From NCBI GenBank assembly GCA_033558025.1, contig JAUCEF010000016.1:2046001-2110000 (forward strand): a stretch of 64,000 nt of DNA, in the 5' to 3' direction. The stretch comes from Phytophthora sp. 'mugwort' (lineage: Eukaryota; Oomycota; Peronosporomycetes; Peronosporales; Peronosporaceae). This document shows positions 54,801 through 64,000 of the stretch, in pieces. The notes under the pieces are model-generated. The model was not told where the DNA came from and ran no database searches. It saw only the letters and a program-made list of their open reading frames with translations. The translations under genes and the position numbers were made by a program. The first letter of the stretch is position 1; every line of letters begins with the position of its first letter.

Positions 54801-55485
54801 GAAGCATCACGTGGTCCGTCGGCCATGTCTCCCGTACGGTCCGTCCCGTGTCATCGCCCTCTTTCGACAGTTCTGGCAATGTGAACGTCAGCTCGTCAGC
54901 TTCCTCTTCACTGCCAGTCGTTGTTCCAGGCTGCTGCGAGACAGCTTCCCTTCCTTCTACGAGTGACCCCGAGGACCCCATTTGTCGGGACGTGCGTGGC
55001 ACCACACGGGGCCCGCTATTGTTTCGAGCCATAGTTTGACGACGATACGGCTGAGCCAGAGCTGCAGAACCTTCCGGGACTTTCGAGGTCCCTGAATTGG
55101 TGCTACTGTCTGCTTCTTGTCGTGGAGACCTCACTCGGTTTAACGTCGTGCGTGGGGACTGGGGCTGGGACTGCACTGGAGGGTGAGGCGACGGTGAAGA
55201 ACCTGTCCCCAGTTCAGTTGAAAGAGCAGTTGGATTACTATTGACTGTGGTGCCGTCGCTAGGAGAGGCTGCATGTTCTGATGGCTCGGACGTCGACCCG
55301 ACAGGAGCCGGCGGACGAGATGCCATGAGCTGCACGGTAGACTCGACGGGTTTCGAGTTCGGGATGAGACGGTAAGCTGGGCTGGTCGAGCCACTAGTAC
55401 TGGGGCTTTGCTCGCGGGGAGATTCCTCGATAATCTCGTCGATGTGGGGGGTCTGGCCTGGAAGAGGGTGATCTCTAGTTGCCAT
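51855..55485 (-). CDS. large two-helix membrane protein of unknown function, one intron
   Basis: Exon 1 (55485-53158, 776 codons) and exon 2 (53075-51855, 407 codons including the stop) join in phase 0, giving 1182 residues. The N-terminal 200 residues are Pro/Ser/Thr-rich and probably disordered. A conserved-looking folded region follows (WPTDHVMLLYMLSRYAVCAR onward, to about residue 650). A long helical segment then ends in two hydrophobic stretches at about residues 880-900 and 921-944, the second followed by RYKKKR. The cytosolic-looking tail is charged. Long helices leading into two C-terminal membrane helices recall CorA-type channels, but no GMN motif is present, so no transport role is claimed. 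I do not recognise the family. Confidence 0.82.
53076..53157 (-). other. 82-bp GT-AG intron
   Basis: Donor CTG|GTAAGT at 53157 and acceptor TTTATAG| ending at 53076, minus strand. Removing it joins NDLIL to FTDTLGYLLESL in phase 0 and replaces a read-through that becomes Arg-rich and unlike coding sequence. Confidence 0.85.
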
Positions 55486-55915
55486 CCATCTGAGAAGATG
55501 GCAGTGTGGGAGCTTCGCTGGTTGCTATTTGAAAGCGACCCCAACACAAATTGTAGTCGTTTCGGGCTCGCGTTATCCTTTGTTCCAGTAGATAAATCAC
55601 AAAAATAACTATGGTGAATCGCCAGCGTGGCAGTTCATCGTCGAGCTGCCGTCCTAGAGAGCTGGATAGGCCTTCAAGTGCAGCCCTCAAGGGTGGCATG
55701 TGAACTGCCTCCCTCCCCCACCCGTTGCATCCGCATCCAGCAGCAGATTTTTTTTTTAAATTGGTCGCAGGCCATCCGCATAAAGATTGTAACTTTACTG
55801 CAAATACACGGTAATATATGTACGGAATTATTTATTTCAAAAAAAAAAAAAAAAAATAGCGGAATAACTTACTCTTTTTACAACGTATTTTTGCACTAAC
55901 AAAAGGTATATGCTA
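55486..55915. other. 5' flank of the membrane protein gene
   Basis: No gene is seen. A run of 17 A occurs at 55841-55857. Minus-strand CGCTTTCAAATAG about 55 bp upstream of the ATG is a weak initiator candidate. Confidence 0.3.
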
Positions 55916-56687
55916 GAGGAATTATCTTAACGGAGTGGATATCCACTCAGATTTTTCTGAGTTTGCTTACGTTCCTTCAATCAAGATTGGATCAGAGTGT
56001 GATAATTATGGAGCTACTGTGGTTTTTTTTAGTACCTCACAACATCGTCCTCGGAACCTCTTCACTTATTTATAACTCAAGCTAGCCGCACCTCTTGGCA
56101 TTGCGCGTGCTCAAACAACAATTTGGACGCCGGCTCGACCGTCACCTCGCCCTGTGCGCCTGCTATGATACCTCGTCATGGGGAACTCGAAGCTGAAGAC
56201 GCCTTCGTCGTATGGGTCCGCCTCCTTCATGTTAAACACATCAGATCTGTCAGTGGGAGACATGCTTTTCCACGCCTCCAGAGGAATACCAGACTTTTTT
56301 CTAGCATAGTAGCTCTTGCTTGCCAAACTCCTCGCCTCTTTGCGCGCGGCCAATCGCCGCGCACAACAGAGCGTCGATCGCACTTGAGCTTCCAGGCAAG
56401 GTGCTTCTTCAAGCCTAAAGTTTGGGACCGCACTTGGAGCAGATGCGGTTTGCAGATTTCCGGGGGCGTCCGACCTTCTTCGCAACGCAACCTCCATCCT
56501 TCCAGTTCCTTATTTGTTCACAAAGACCAAATGATGCCCCTGCCACTCGGTGCCTACGTGCTATACTATAACGGTAACGTGACATTTTGACGTTTTCGGA
56601 ATTTCAACCTGGGAAAGTGAATGGGTTGCTTTCAGTGGCCTCCAGGAAAAATCTGAGTGGATATCTACTCGGTTAAGATAATTCCTC
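55916..56687. mobile_element. 772-bp TIR element with imperfect 10-bp target duplication (MULE-like)
   Basis: 55916-55958 and 56645-56687 are inverted repeats of 43 bp with three mismatches (ends GAGGAATTATCTTAAC). The flanks GTATATGCTA (55906-55915) and GTTAATGCTA (56688-56697) match at 8 of 10 positions. Long TIRs with a 9-11 bp duplication fit Mutator-like elements. Inside is a worn minus-strand frame (56111-56497), and in another frame a piece reads RRPRKSANRICSKCGPKL. It is too short for an autonomous element. Each TIR contains a GAGTGGATATCCACTC-like palindrome. Confidence 0.7.
56111..56497 (-). pseudogene. frame inside the MULE-like element
   Basis: A 128-codon frame. Its C-terminal half (KSMSPTDRSDVFNMKEADPY onward) looks coding, while its N-terminal half appears frameshifted relative to a Cys/Lys-rich reading. 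It may be a captured host gene fragment or the remains of a transposase zinc region. No family is recognised. Confidence 0.3.
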
Positions 56688-56869
56688 GTTAATGCTATGT
56701 ATTTACGCTTTGCATTTCCCAACAGCCGCTGCACTTCCAGCACGAGAAGTTATCTATTTAAGTAGAAATCTAGTTAGATTTGCAGCCATATGATTTCAAA
56801 TCTGATACTTACTAAGCAGGTTACGAAACTGTTAAGTTTGCACAGCACCCCAAAACTATTTGGTGGTTG

Positions 56870-58760
56870 TGCGGTCATGTTATGAGCGTCGAGCTTCGCA
56901 ACCTGATGGTCGGCAGGTCGCACCATAGCAAGCCCCGCACATGCTTGAAATGCGCGCAAGTGTTCGCGCGCCTATCAACTTCACGTGCCACCTTGCCAAG
57001 AGGTGCAAGTGTGGCGAGAAAGCACCACATCGACGCGCACAAGGCAGCCAGCCGCAACGCGAGCGGGGTTCACTACCTCAAGACGAAGGTGGGGTGCGCA
57101 GTCGGTACGACTTTGTCCACCATAGTTTTAAATTTTGTGGTCAGGGGAACGCTCATGCCAGAGATTCAAAGCGTCAACTCCATCCGCTACAGTAAGTTTC
57201 AAAGTTGCACAGTAGTTAGTCCTCCGGTCTCTTCGTACCACTTCGAAAAGGGTGTGCTGATTGAAAGCCACAAATGGCCTCGGTAGGTGCGGCCACAACT
57301 ACCGGCCTTCCTTCCCACGAGATCGTAAAGTTTCGGGTAGCCGCGTCAAAATCAAACTCGAATCCTTTCTCATGTGCAAGCTCCAGTGAAAACAAGCCGT
57401 ACTCAGCACATGGTACATTGAACACATCATCTACGCGCGTCACTACTAGCTCTCCATCGACTTCCATGGCGAATCGAACTGTCCCACGCCAGCAACGATG
57501 CTCGGCGTCATACCACGAATGCTCGCAGCACGGTAGTGCCTTCAGTGAAGGAGACAAAATGCAAACGGTCCCCCGTCACGTGAGAGTTTGACCCAGTGCC
57601 AAAGTACCACCAGCTGCCAGTGGCCATCGCAGCTTGGTCGTCCTCCTCCAGGGATGGCTCCGCTCCCGCGGAGCTTGTCCATCATCCGTCAGGGATGGCC
57701 CCGCTTCCACGGCACCAGTCTCTCCATCGATGATCTCCAGAGATGTATCTACATCTTCAGCACCACGATCACCAACTGGTTCTACCTCGGCTTGAGCACG
57801 TTCCTGCTCGACCGCCGTAACCCCCGCCACAACATCCAGATCATCACCTCTGTGGGCTGTACTCAATGGGATCATGTCCTCTTGCTGCAGCGTACAGTTT
57901 CCACATGGCTTCCGCTTCTGCTCCGTGACACCCACTCTGCTTGTTTACTCTCTCGGGACAGTTCGCCTTAGGTGCTTGGTACTGCCGCAGGTAAAGCACG
58001 TCCGCAACTTCCGCAAGTCGTTCGACTTTCTGTGCTGATTACCACCCTCGCCATCGGACCCTTTTCCACCCTCATCCTTTTGGTTACCGCGTTTGCCTCC
58101 GCACTTGCCCAGAAGCTCGCGTTCTCTGGAAGCGGCTGCAAGTACCAACTCGCGGACTTTCTTCGGTGTGTACAGACTTGGTCGGCACCATACCAGATGG
58201 ATGACTTTAATCACTCGAACTCCGTCAGGTCAGGCAAACTCGCTAGCAACATATCCACTATGTTGCTGTCCACAATAGTATGCTGCAGGTCCGCCAGCTC
58301 TGTCATCAAGACATCTTGCAAAGATGGAGGTTCACATCTCCTTCCGGAGCGAGTTTCATTCCCCGAAGTTCATTTCTAAGCGACGGATCTGTAGGCCTCG
58401 ATAGCTAGCTCTGCTTCCTTTGTACAGATCGCACAGCTCTGCCCAATCTCCGACCCGGTCTCCTTGTCGCGAATCTGCAGAAGAACTTCGGGTGGGACAG
58501 ACGTTCCGATCATCCTAATGATCTCGATCTGGCTCTTCTTGAACTTCTTCTTTGCCTCGGTGCTGGACGAAACAAGCATCACCTCCGTCAGGTCACCGAC
58601 AGCAACATCCGTTAAGTCGTTCTCCTTGAAGACCTTCATTTGTAGGTTCTGACCTTGCCCTGCCAATTCTTCGGCACCCCTTCGTTCATGAATTTCATCG
58701 GCTTGGTCATCCTTGAGTCCGCATAAGCTTCCGTTGGGCTCAAAACCCTGTTGGAATCCG
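56870..58760 (-). pseudogene. Copia relic 4: gag, protease and pre-integrase
   Basis: Gag runs from about 58760 downward. Frame 58376-58666 has LQIRDKETGSEIGQ. A shifted gag C-terminus at 57945-58214 has the knuckle CFTCGSTKHLRRTV, in which the last Cys is replaced. After a linker (57576-57935) the frame at 57216-57557 carries a beta-rich region with VTRVDDVFNVPCAEYGLFSL and VVVAAPTEAICGFQ, typical of the Copia protease-to-integrase segment. Below it, VADGVDALNLWHER (about 57145-57190) begins the pre-integrase zinc module and then decays. No integrase core, RT or LTR was found. Confidence 0.62.
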
Positions 58761-60329
58761 CACCCGATTGCTCACTAGAAGTAAAAATGAAGACTGAGTA
58801 GATTTGGTATTAGTTCCTTGGTCACAATGCCCTTCTACCGACAGTCACGCGTAATGACCCTTTCCACGCAATGCCCTGATCTCACAGCTTCTCACACCTC
58901 TCATCACTATCTCAAAGCCATTGGTCCATGGCTCCGTTGTATATCTCAACAGAGGGTGGTCGGCAAAAGAGGATATATGTATCAAGGCGTACAAAGTTGT
59001 AATCAGAGATCGATCGTGTGCGAGAAGTTCAACAATTGAGCCCAAGTCATGGTGTCTTCCGAGCCATTTTATTACGCATTTTCGACTTCCTGCGGTTAGA
59101 TGATGACCTCTGAGGGGAGGTTATACCGTGCACGCTATTTAGTCGTAATTCGGATATTATCATACTTCGTACCTAAACGGAATAGTTCAGTAGTACAATA
59201 GTTGCACCAACTATAGTCGTTGAGGGGCCCCTATTCCACTCAGCCAGGTCAAGTCTGTCTGCATTCTAAGTTTAAAACCAAGCCCAACATGATCCTCGAA
59301 TGGAAGCGCTCTTTGCAGCACGTTATATCGCTGTCAGCCAAGTGCGTGGAGTAGACGCCGGCGACAGCTGCGCTGGATGGCGAAAAGGGCCCCCAGCAAA
59401 GCCGTTGACGCAATCCCCTACTTCCGGTCTAATAACCGGCGCATCAACCTCAACTAGGCGCACGACTGGTGGCGGAAGCGGGAGGCTCTGCTAGATCCGG
59501 AAGGTGAACGCCAACGCAGTTCGCGCGCAGCGGGGCAGGCAACCACCACCAGTTCGCATTGAAGACTGTAGGTGGGAGGGGACCCAAACTCGGAGACCAG
59601 TGGGTCTGGCTGTATCCTGTATTTGCTATGTGAGTTTGAGCGCCTGCGCAAATTAGGCGTGAAGATATCCTCTAGATTGGTGTTAGATATTGCTGCGACT
59701 TGATAGAGGACAGTGCTCACGAAACGTACAATAAACTTTTCAATTTAACGATAAATAATTTTGTTAGACTAGCGACTCCTCGTCGAGCTCAAGACTTCAC
59801 AGACAGATACTACCTCCGGTCCGAAAGAGAATGCGCGCTTGCACATATTCGTCACCAAGTAAAAAAGTAGGGAGAGATGAGAGTTCTGGACAGATGCATT
59901 AGAAGCGTCGAGACATCCTTAGTTCTACGCATGTTAATGCGCATAGCTGGCGAGCGCACAAAGTTATTCGTGAAGTTATTTTATCGTTTTTGCCTGCTGT
60001 CGCTCAAGTCTTCGCTGTGGCCATGATGGTTCTCGCCTCAAGGTAATGTTCTCCCCCCCCCCAAAAAAAAATGGACCTTGCGATGCGATGCGCTTCGAGG
60101 TCTTAGCCGGGTTTTATCTTCTATTTGCGTTGACCAATCGTGTTATTTGGCAACAAACAATTCAGCATTTTGTTTTTTTATTGGATAAAAGACTATGGCT
60201 GAGGTGCTTTGACCAATCAGGCAGACCTATTTTTTACGGTCAGTTTTATAACTAGTCAACCTACGAAATAAGGCAAAACTGACTGGATACAAACAGAAGA
60301 AAAAGAAACATGTTGAAGTGAATAAATTC
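58761..60329. other. no gene recognised
   Basis: Only short frames occur on both strands. A C-rich/A-rich junction occurs at 60053-60069. No LTR or TIR could be matched to the neighbouring Copia and mariner relics. Confidence 0.3.
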
Positions 60330-60756
60330 AAAGAGATGCACGGAGCGCTCAAGCAGAGCATGCCAGGCAGCGTGGGAGACTACCAGCTCTCATTTGCGCA
60401 TCTTTGCGAAGGTGGGGGATCTCGTAGCTGTTGCCACCACAAAAAATTATCGACGCTTCCATTACGCTCTCTAGCGCCAAAAAAGAGCACTTGTTGTGGT
60501 GGTGCTGTCCATCTCCTCAAAGGCATCTTCGACAGCCTTCATCAAACCGTCGATCTCCATCATTCGCTTGTTGTATTGCAGAGGCTGCAGCGAGTTGAAG
60601 AGGCCCAGATCAAGGCCGTTGAAGTCCGGGCTACGGGTGGTTGATTGGCGAAAATGATTTTCCAGCCGCCATCATTGATAGCCGCTCGCACATCTGGGCG
60701 ATTGGACGCACGGTGGGGATATGCATTATCCTGCTGAATGACTACATCCTTTTTAC

Positions 60757-60833
60757 CTGTAAAAATGCAAGAAAAATAGTTATTAGTATAATATCCTGGT
60801 AAGAATAACAATTGCAAAATTACCGCAACTTAC
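60757..60833 (-). other. 77-bp intron in the mariner transposase
   Basis: Donor CTG|GTAAGT, branch-like TACTAAT and acceptor TTTTTACAG| on the minus strand. Splicing joins IKRTWPG to KKDVVIQQDN, the second catalytic block. All three splice signals are strong. Confidence 0.75.
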
Positions 60834-61211
60834 CAGGCCAAGTCCGTTTAATGGCAGGAATCACGTGCTGCGTTAGTATTCGTTCGTAGACGTCTTTGTC
60901 ATCTCGACAGGTTTGGTGATCTCCGTGCCTTTAGGTCGATTCTTGCTGTTGCGCACAGCCTTCACGGTCTCGACGATGGGCCAAAGACCGACCTTACCGT
61001 CGAACATATTGTGCTGGTGAGGGTCGTAGCGTGGGCGAGCAATGGCGACCAAGAACATGACCTTCGTCGCGTGCTGTTTGTTCTTCGTCTCAAGGCGGGG
61101 AATGGGCTCATCCGCAGGAGATAATACGTGTTTCGGTTGCGGTGCATATAAAACCACTTTTCGTCAACATGCAACGTTGTGCATGTTGACGAATCGGTAC
61201 CCACGATCACC

Positions 61212-61280
61212 TGCAGCAAAAAGTGCAGCATAATCAGGTAAGTGGGTTACTATTGAAAACAACATAAGAAATGAAGTTAC
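61212..61280 (-). other. 69-bp intron in the mariner transposase
   Basis: Donor CTTCTTG|GTAAC and acceptor TTGCTGCAG| on the minus strand. Splicing joins EALLG to GDRGYRFVNMHNV, just before the HVDEKWF block. Unspliced, the frame runs to an early stop. Confidence 0.6.
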
Positions 61281-61954
61281 CAAGAAGTGCCTCCATAAAA
61301 GATTGGGCATATTGCAGGCGCTGCGCCATGTGCTCTGGCGTGAGCAGTGGCTTCAGAACGACCGTTGCGCGCTTGATCGTCTTCTCTACTAGCCTTCGTG
61401 CGAGCTGCGTGCGGGGGATACCTGTGGCAGCCGAAATTCCACAGAGCGTGGTGCGGTCTTCGAAGGCCGTCGCTTGCACAGCCGCTTTGATCTCTCCGTC
61501 GGTATGAGCTCGCGAGAGGCCACGGTTGCTCCTCTTACTACCAAGCGTGTACCGATCACGCCACACCTTGCTGATGGTGTTGAGGCGGTAACGGAATTGC
61601 TGGCTTTCCTCGGATTTGGCCCCCCATGGAAGCTTTCCACAGGTTGCCATCTTCGAGAGAAACAACCCTATCTCCAGCTTCTTGTAAAGAGGGGGTCCTT
61701 GGCATTTGGCGAGCGCGGCATATTGGCGGGTAGATATGAGTAGATTTCAGAAGTGTGTTTTGCAGTTTGCTGCTCGTAAATGTTGCTGGGTTTGTCGGGA
61801 AACTGTTGGTGGGAAATTGATCATTGAATTAATGGTTCAGAGGTTGCAAATTGACTCAGCAAGTTTGTTGCAAATATTGACCAATAAAAAGCTCACAAAA
61901 TTTGTCTGTGTGACACATCAGTGAAAGTGACCATTCTCTTTCGGACCGGAGGTA

Positions 61955-62788
61955 GTACAACATTGTCTACTGCCGTCTCAAGGGCAAGAAACAAGTCAGC
62001 AGTGAAAAGCTACGCGAGATTCACATCTCGGTAGCTACGCATCTTGGGAGCCTAAAGCGCGAATTTGACGACGACCTTATCAACCCGACTTTCAGTACAC
62101 CATTAGTGAACGTCACTTTGCCGCTGACTTAGATGATGGGGAAAAAAGACGCGCGACTTCCGTGGAGCTATCCATGTCAAATATCGCAGCGTGGTCTCCG
62201 GTAAGTTTATATTATTATTGTAAATGTTACAGTTGTTTACCGGAAATTGTTGTTTAGGACGCGAGGGGATTACGATGTGTGTTCTGCTACGAGGGGGGGG
62301 GGCGGGGATAACGCTCGTGCGGAGTGTCCGATGCTCATCTTTAAAACAAAAAGACAAACCATCCTATTCAGGGACTGCCAAATGCGACGCCGAGGGTGGC
62401 GTATCAAACGTCGTCTACAGCTTTCGTCAACAACGGCCTAATGCAGAAATGGCTGCAAGAAGTGCGGTGCTGGGGGCCAGAAGGGCCGTTCGTCAAGGAA
62501 CGCACGCTATTGATGGACAATGCAGTGGTCACAGCGTATACGAGGTCGTTGCGGCTGAAAAAAAAAAAGCTGCGCACACAGGTGAAATTATTTCCCCCTA
62601 ACGCTACTGACCTGGTGCAGCCGGCCGACATGTTCCCCATTCAACGGATTATAGAGCATTGGAGACGACTTTGCGAACAGTGGAACATGGTGTCAATTCG
62701 GCGGAGAGTGGCGTCAAGGGTCGGGTTCGTTGCAGAACCCAGGGGGAAAGGGTCTTCCTTAAAACGGCTGCTGAGTGCATTCGACTAG
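61955..62788 (+). pseudogene. pogo-type (DDE_1) transposase relic with one intron
   Basis: KLREIHISVATHLGSLKREF and a shifted stretch NERHFAADLDDGEKR, holding the first Asp region, lead to DFRGAIHVKYRSVVSG (about 62148-62200). After an intron (62201-62257), REGITMCVLLRGGG follows, then shifted ECPMLIFK. The clean frame 62396-62788 carries STAFVNNGLMQKWLQEV, LLMDNAVVTAYT with the second Asp, and LFPPNATDLVQPADMFPIQR. This is the order of DDE_1 pogo/Tigger enzymes. Frameshifts occur before and after the intron. The C-terminus ends at the TAG at 62786-62788. TIRs were not found. Confidence 0.72.
62201..62257 (+). other. 57-bp intron in the pogo transposase
   Basis: Donor CTCCG|GTAAGT and acceptor TTGTTTAG|. 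Splicing gives VVSGREGITMCVLLRGG, matching the expected continuous domain, in place of a stop inside the unspliced frame. Confidence 0.65.
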
Positions 62789-64000
62789 TGAATTGTGAGC
62801 GTGACTAGAATGGCCCTCAACTGATCCAAGAAGTCCACGATTCTGTCCGGGTTAGATGTAGGCCCTTCAGGTCTCTGGGAAGTCAAGCAGCTAGGGCGAC
62901 ATCTACAATACATTAGTGCAGCGTTCCGGACAAGTTCAAGAAGGGATACGACAAGCAGCGCAGCAGTACAGCTTTAGGTTTCTAGGTTTCTTCCTCAAAT
63001 AGTCGTACACTACCATTAGCAGTGCACCACAATTAGTCGGTCTGTTTTCAAAGGACCGAGATCGTGCACCACTATTAATCCGGGTCAGACTAAATAGCGA
63101 GAACGGTGTACTAGTTTGATCCAAGAAGATTCTTGTGAATGAAAGTGTCTGAAGGTTAAGGCGGTAGAGCCAAAACAGTCCTTGTGTGCGCTATCGAAGA
63201 TTATCACCGGCGAACGGAAGCAGAGTATCATGACGACGCTGGTCGAGCTGAAGCAAACTGACGCCGTACCCCGACACCATGACTACGGCTTGCATCTGCA
63301 GTTCAACTCTACGTACCGATAGTTGGTCATGTCTGTTGTGCAGGTTGGCCTCGTGTTATGGAGTGTCGACGCCAACGCTTCCTTCGTGTATATCTACAAG
63401 GGAACCGTTTTGTGTCGCTGAAGACATATTTCCAGAAATTGGTGGCTCTGAGAAATACATTATTTCGATAATTTTATTTGAAATTATTTTAGTGCCGACT
63501 ATTTGTTCCCAACTTTGTCTCCAGCTACCAACCACTATTAGAATCAGGGTAGGTGTGCTTCCCGCACGTGTGCAACAATAAGATAAACCTTCACATGAAA
63601 CTTCGTTGAGTGGTGCGAACTGAACCGGAATAGTATGGCATTATCCTAAAACTCAACCTGCGTCCGTCCGTCTGTCACCCCATAACGTGATTTCTAGCTG
63701 CAATCTCATTGGCTGCCGAGTGTAGCGAAGGCGGCCATTAGTGGGAAGTATAAATAAAACGATTGGTTGAAACGTTATGTATATTTTTTGCCCGCGTCCT
63801 TTGAAAGTACTCCTTTCATCCCTGGAGATGGAGGCCGTCACATGCAGGGTGTGCAAAGCGCGAGTGGTACTGCCCCCGCTCGGTCTTGACGGACTGGGAC
63901 TACAGCTGCGCATGGGCAGAACCACCTACTGGGACCAAAACTAAACTTACCGCCGCGTAAGCGGCGGCGCTCGGCTAGTTTATTTCAACTAGCTTGGTTA
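62789..64000. other. no gene recognised to the window end
   Basis: Only short frames occur. TGCACCAC(A/T)ATTA occurs twice (near 63024 and 63065). CGCCGC and GCGGCG form a small GC hairpin near 63951-63966. Confidence 0.3.

Larger units (their letters stand above)
60330..61665 (-). pseudogene. Tc1/mariner-type transposase relic with two introns
   Basis: Exon 1 (61281-61665) has a DNA-binding region: WRDRYTLGSKRSNRGLSRAH, then the helix-turn-helix-like LCGISAATGIPRTQLARRL. Exon 2 (60834-61211) carries NMHNV, then HVDEKWFYM with the first catalytic Asp, then TKVMFLVAIARPRYDPHQHN and FDGKVGLWPIVE. Exon 3 (from 60756) carries KKDVVIQQDNAYPH with the second Asp. The QPP..SPD..GLDLG..NSLQ block with the third Asp is readable only after a frameshift. 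A tail follows to about 60330. At least three frameshifts kill the gene. The exon joins restore alignment to the family, which supports the introns. Confidence 0.75.

Noticed and set aside
60046..60255. 69-codon plus-strand frame with hydrophobic stretch
   Set aside because: It starts in a poly-C/poly-A run, is very short and has no homology clue.
1..64000. Secreted RXLR- or Crinkler-type effector genes
   Set aside because: The only convincing signal peptide is on the pectin methylesterase. No frame combines a signal peptide with RXLR or LFLAK motifs.

Overview
This is eukaryotic nuclear DNA, most probably from an oomycete of the Phytophthora/Peronosporales kind. The clues are a mosaic of broken Copia, Gypsy, hAT, Tc1/mariner, pogo and MULE-like elements around a few compact, mostly intronless genes; short GT-AG introns (57 to 82 bp); an initiator-plus-flanking core promoter typical of oomycetes (51170-51187); and a secreted pectin methylesterase with a simple signal peptide. 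No species call is possible from the window alone.

Four host genes look intact. A mitochondrial-type pentatricopeptide repeat protein lies at 5912-10030 (+). A pectin methylesterase lies at 36387-37424 (-). A zinc alcohol dehydrogenase lies at 50083-51150 (-). A 1182-residue two-membrane-helix protein of unknown function lies at 51855-55485 (-) and has one 82-bp intron. A frameshifted RING-finger remnant (2670-3203) and a short GOLD-like remnant (39648-40300) are probably decayed host genes.

Layout. 1-2210: an unknown partial frame interrupted by a 1.9-kb Tc1/mariner-type element with terminal inverted repeats (TIRs) and a TA duplication. 2670-3203: RING remnant. 3625-5508: hAT relic. 5912-10030: PPR gene. 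10442-14825: Copia relic 1 (+). 15245-15431: a 187-bp MITE. 17296-19330: a MULE-like scrap next to a 1.3-kb hAT with CAGGGGTC ends. 19339-22635: Copia relic 2 (-). 24328-25690: a gag scrap. 26757-31672: Copia relic 3 (-) with both LTRs. 32958-35662: hAT relic with a BED finger. 36387-37424: pectin methylesterase. 41238-41770: pogo scrap. 42049-47219: Gypsy gag-protease relic (-) with a GATC-saturated 5' region. 48940-49040: RNase H-like scrap. 50083-55485: ADH and the membrane protein. 55916-56687: TIR element with an imperfect 10-bp target duplication. 56870-58760: Copia relic 4 (-). 60330-61665: mariner relic (-) with two recognisable introns. 61955-62788: pogo relic (+) with one intron.

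Nothing here looks like an operon or a new multi-gene system. The most interesting signals are structural: modular amplification inside the PPR gene, a perfect 31-bp inverted duplication at a deletion in an integrase, GATC density about fifteen times expectation upstream of the Gypsy gag, and spliceosomal introns inside DNA transposases.
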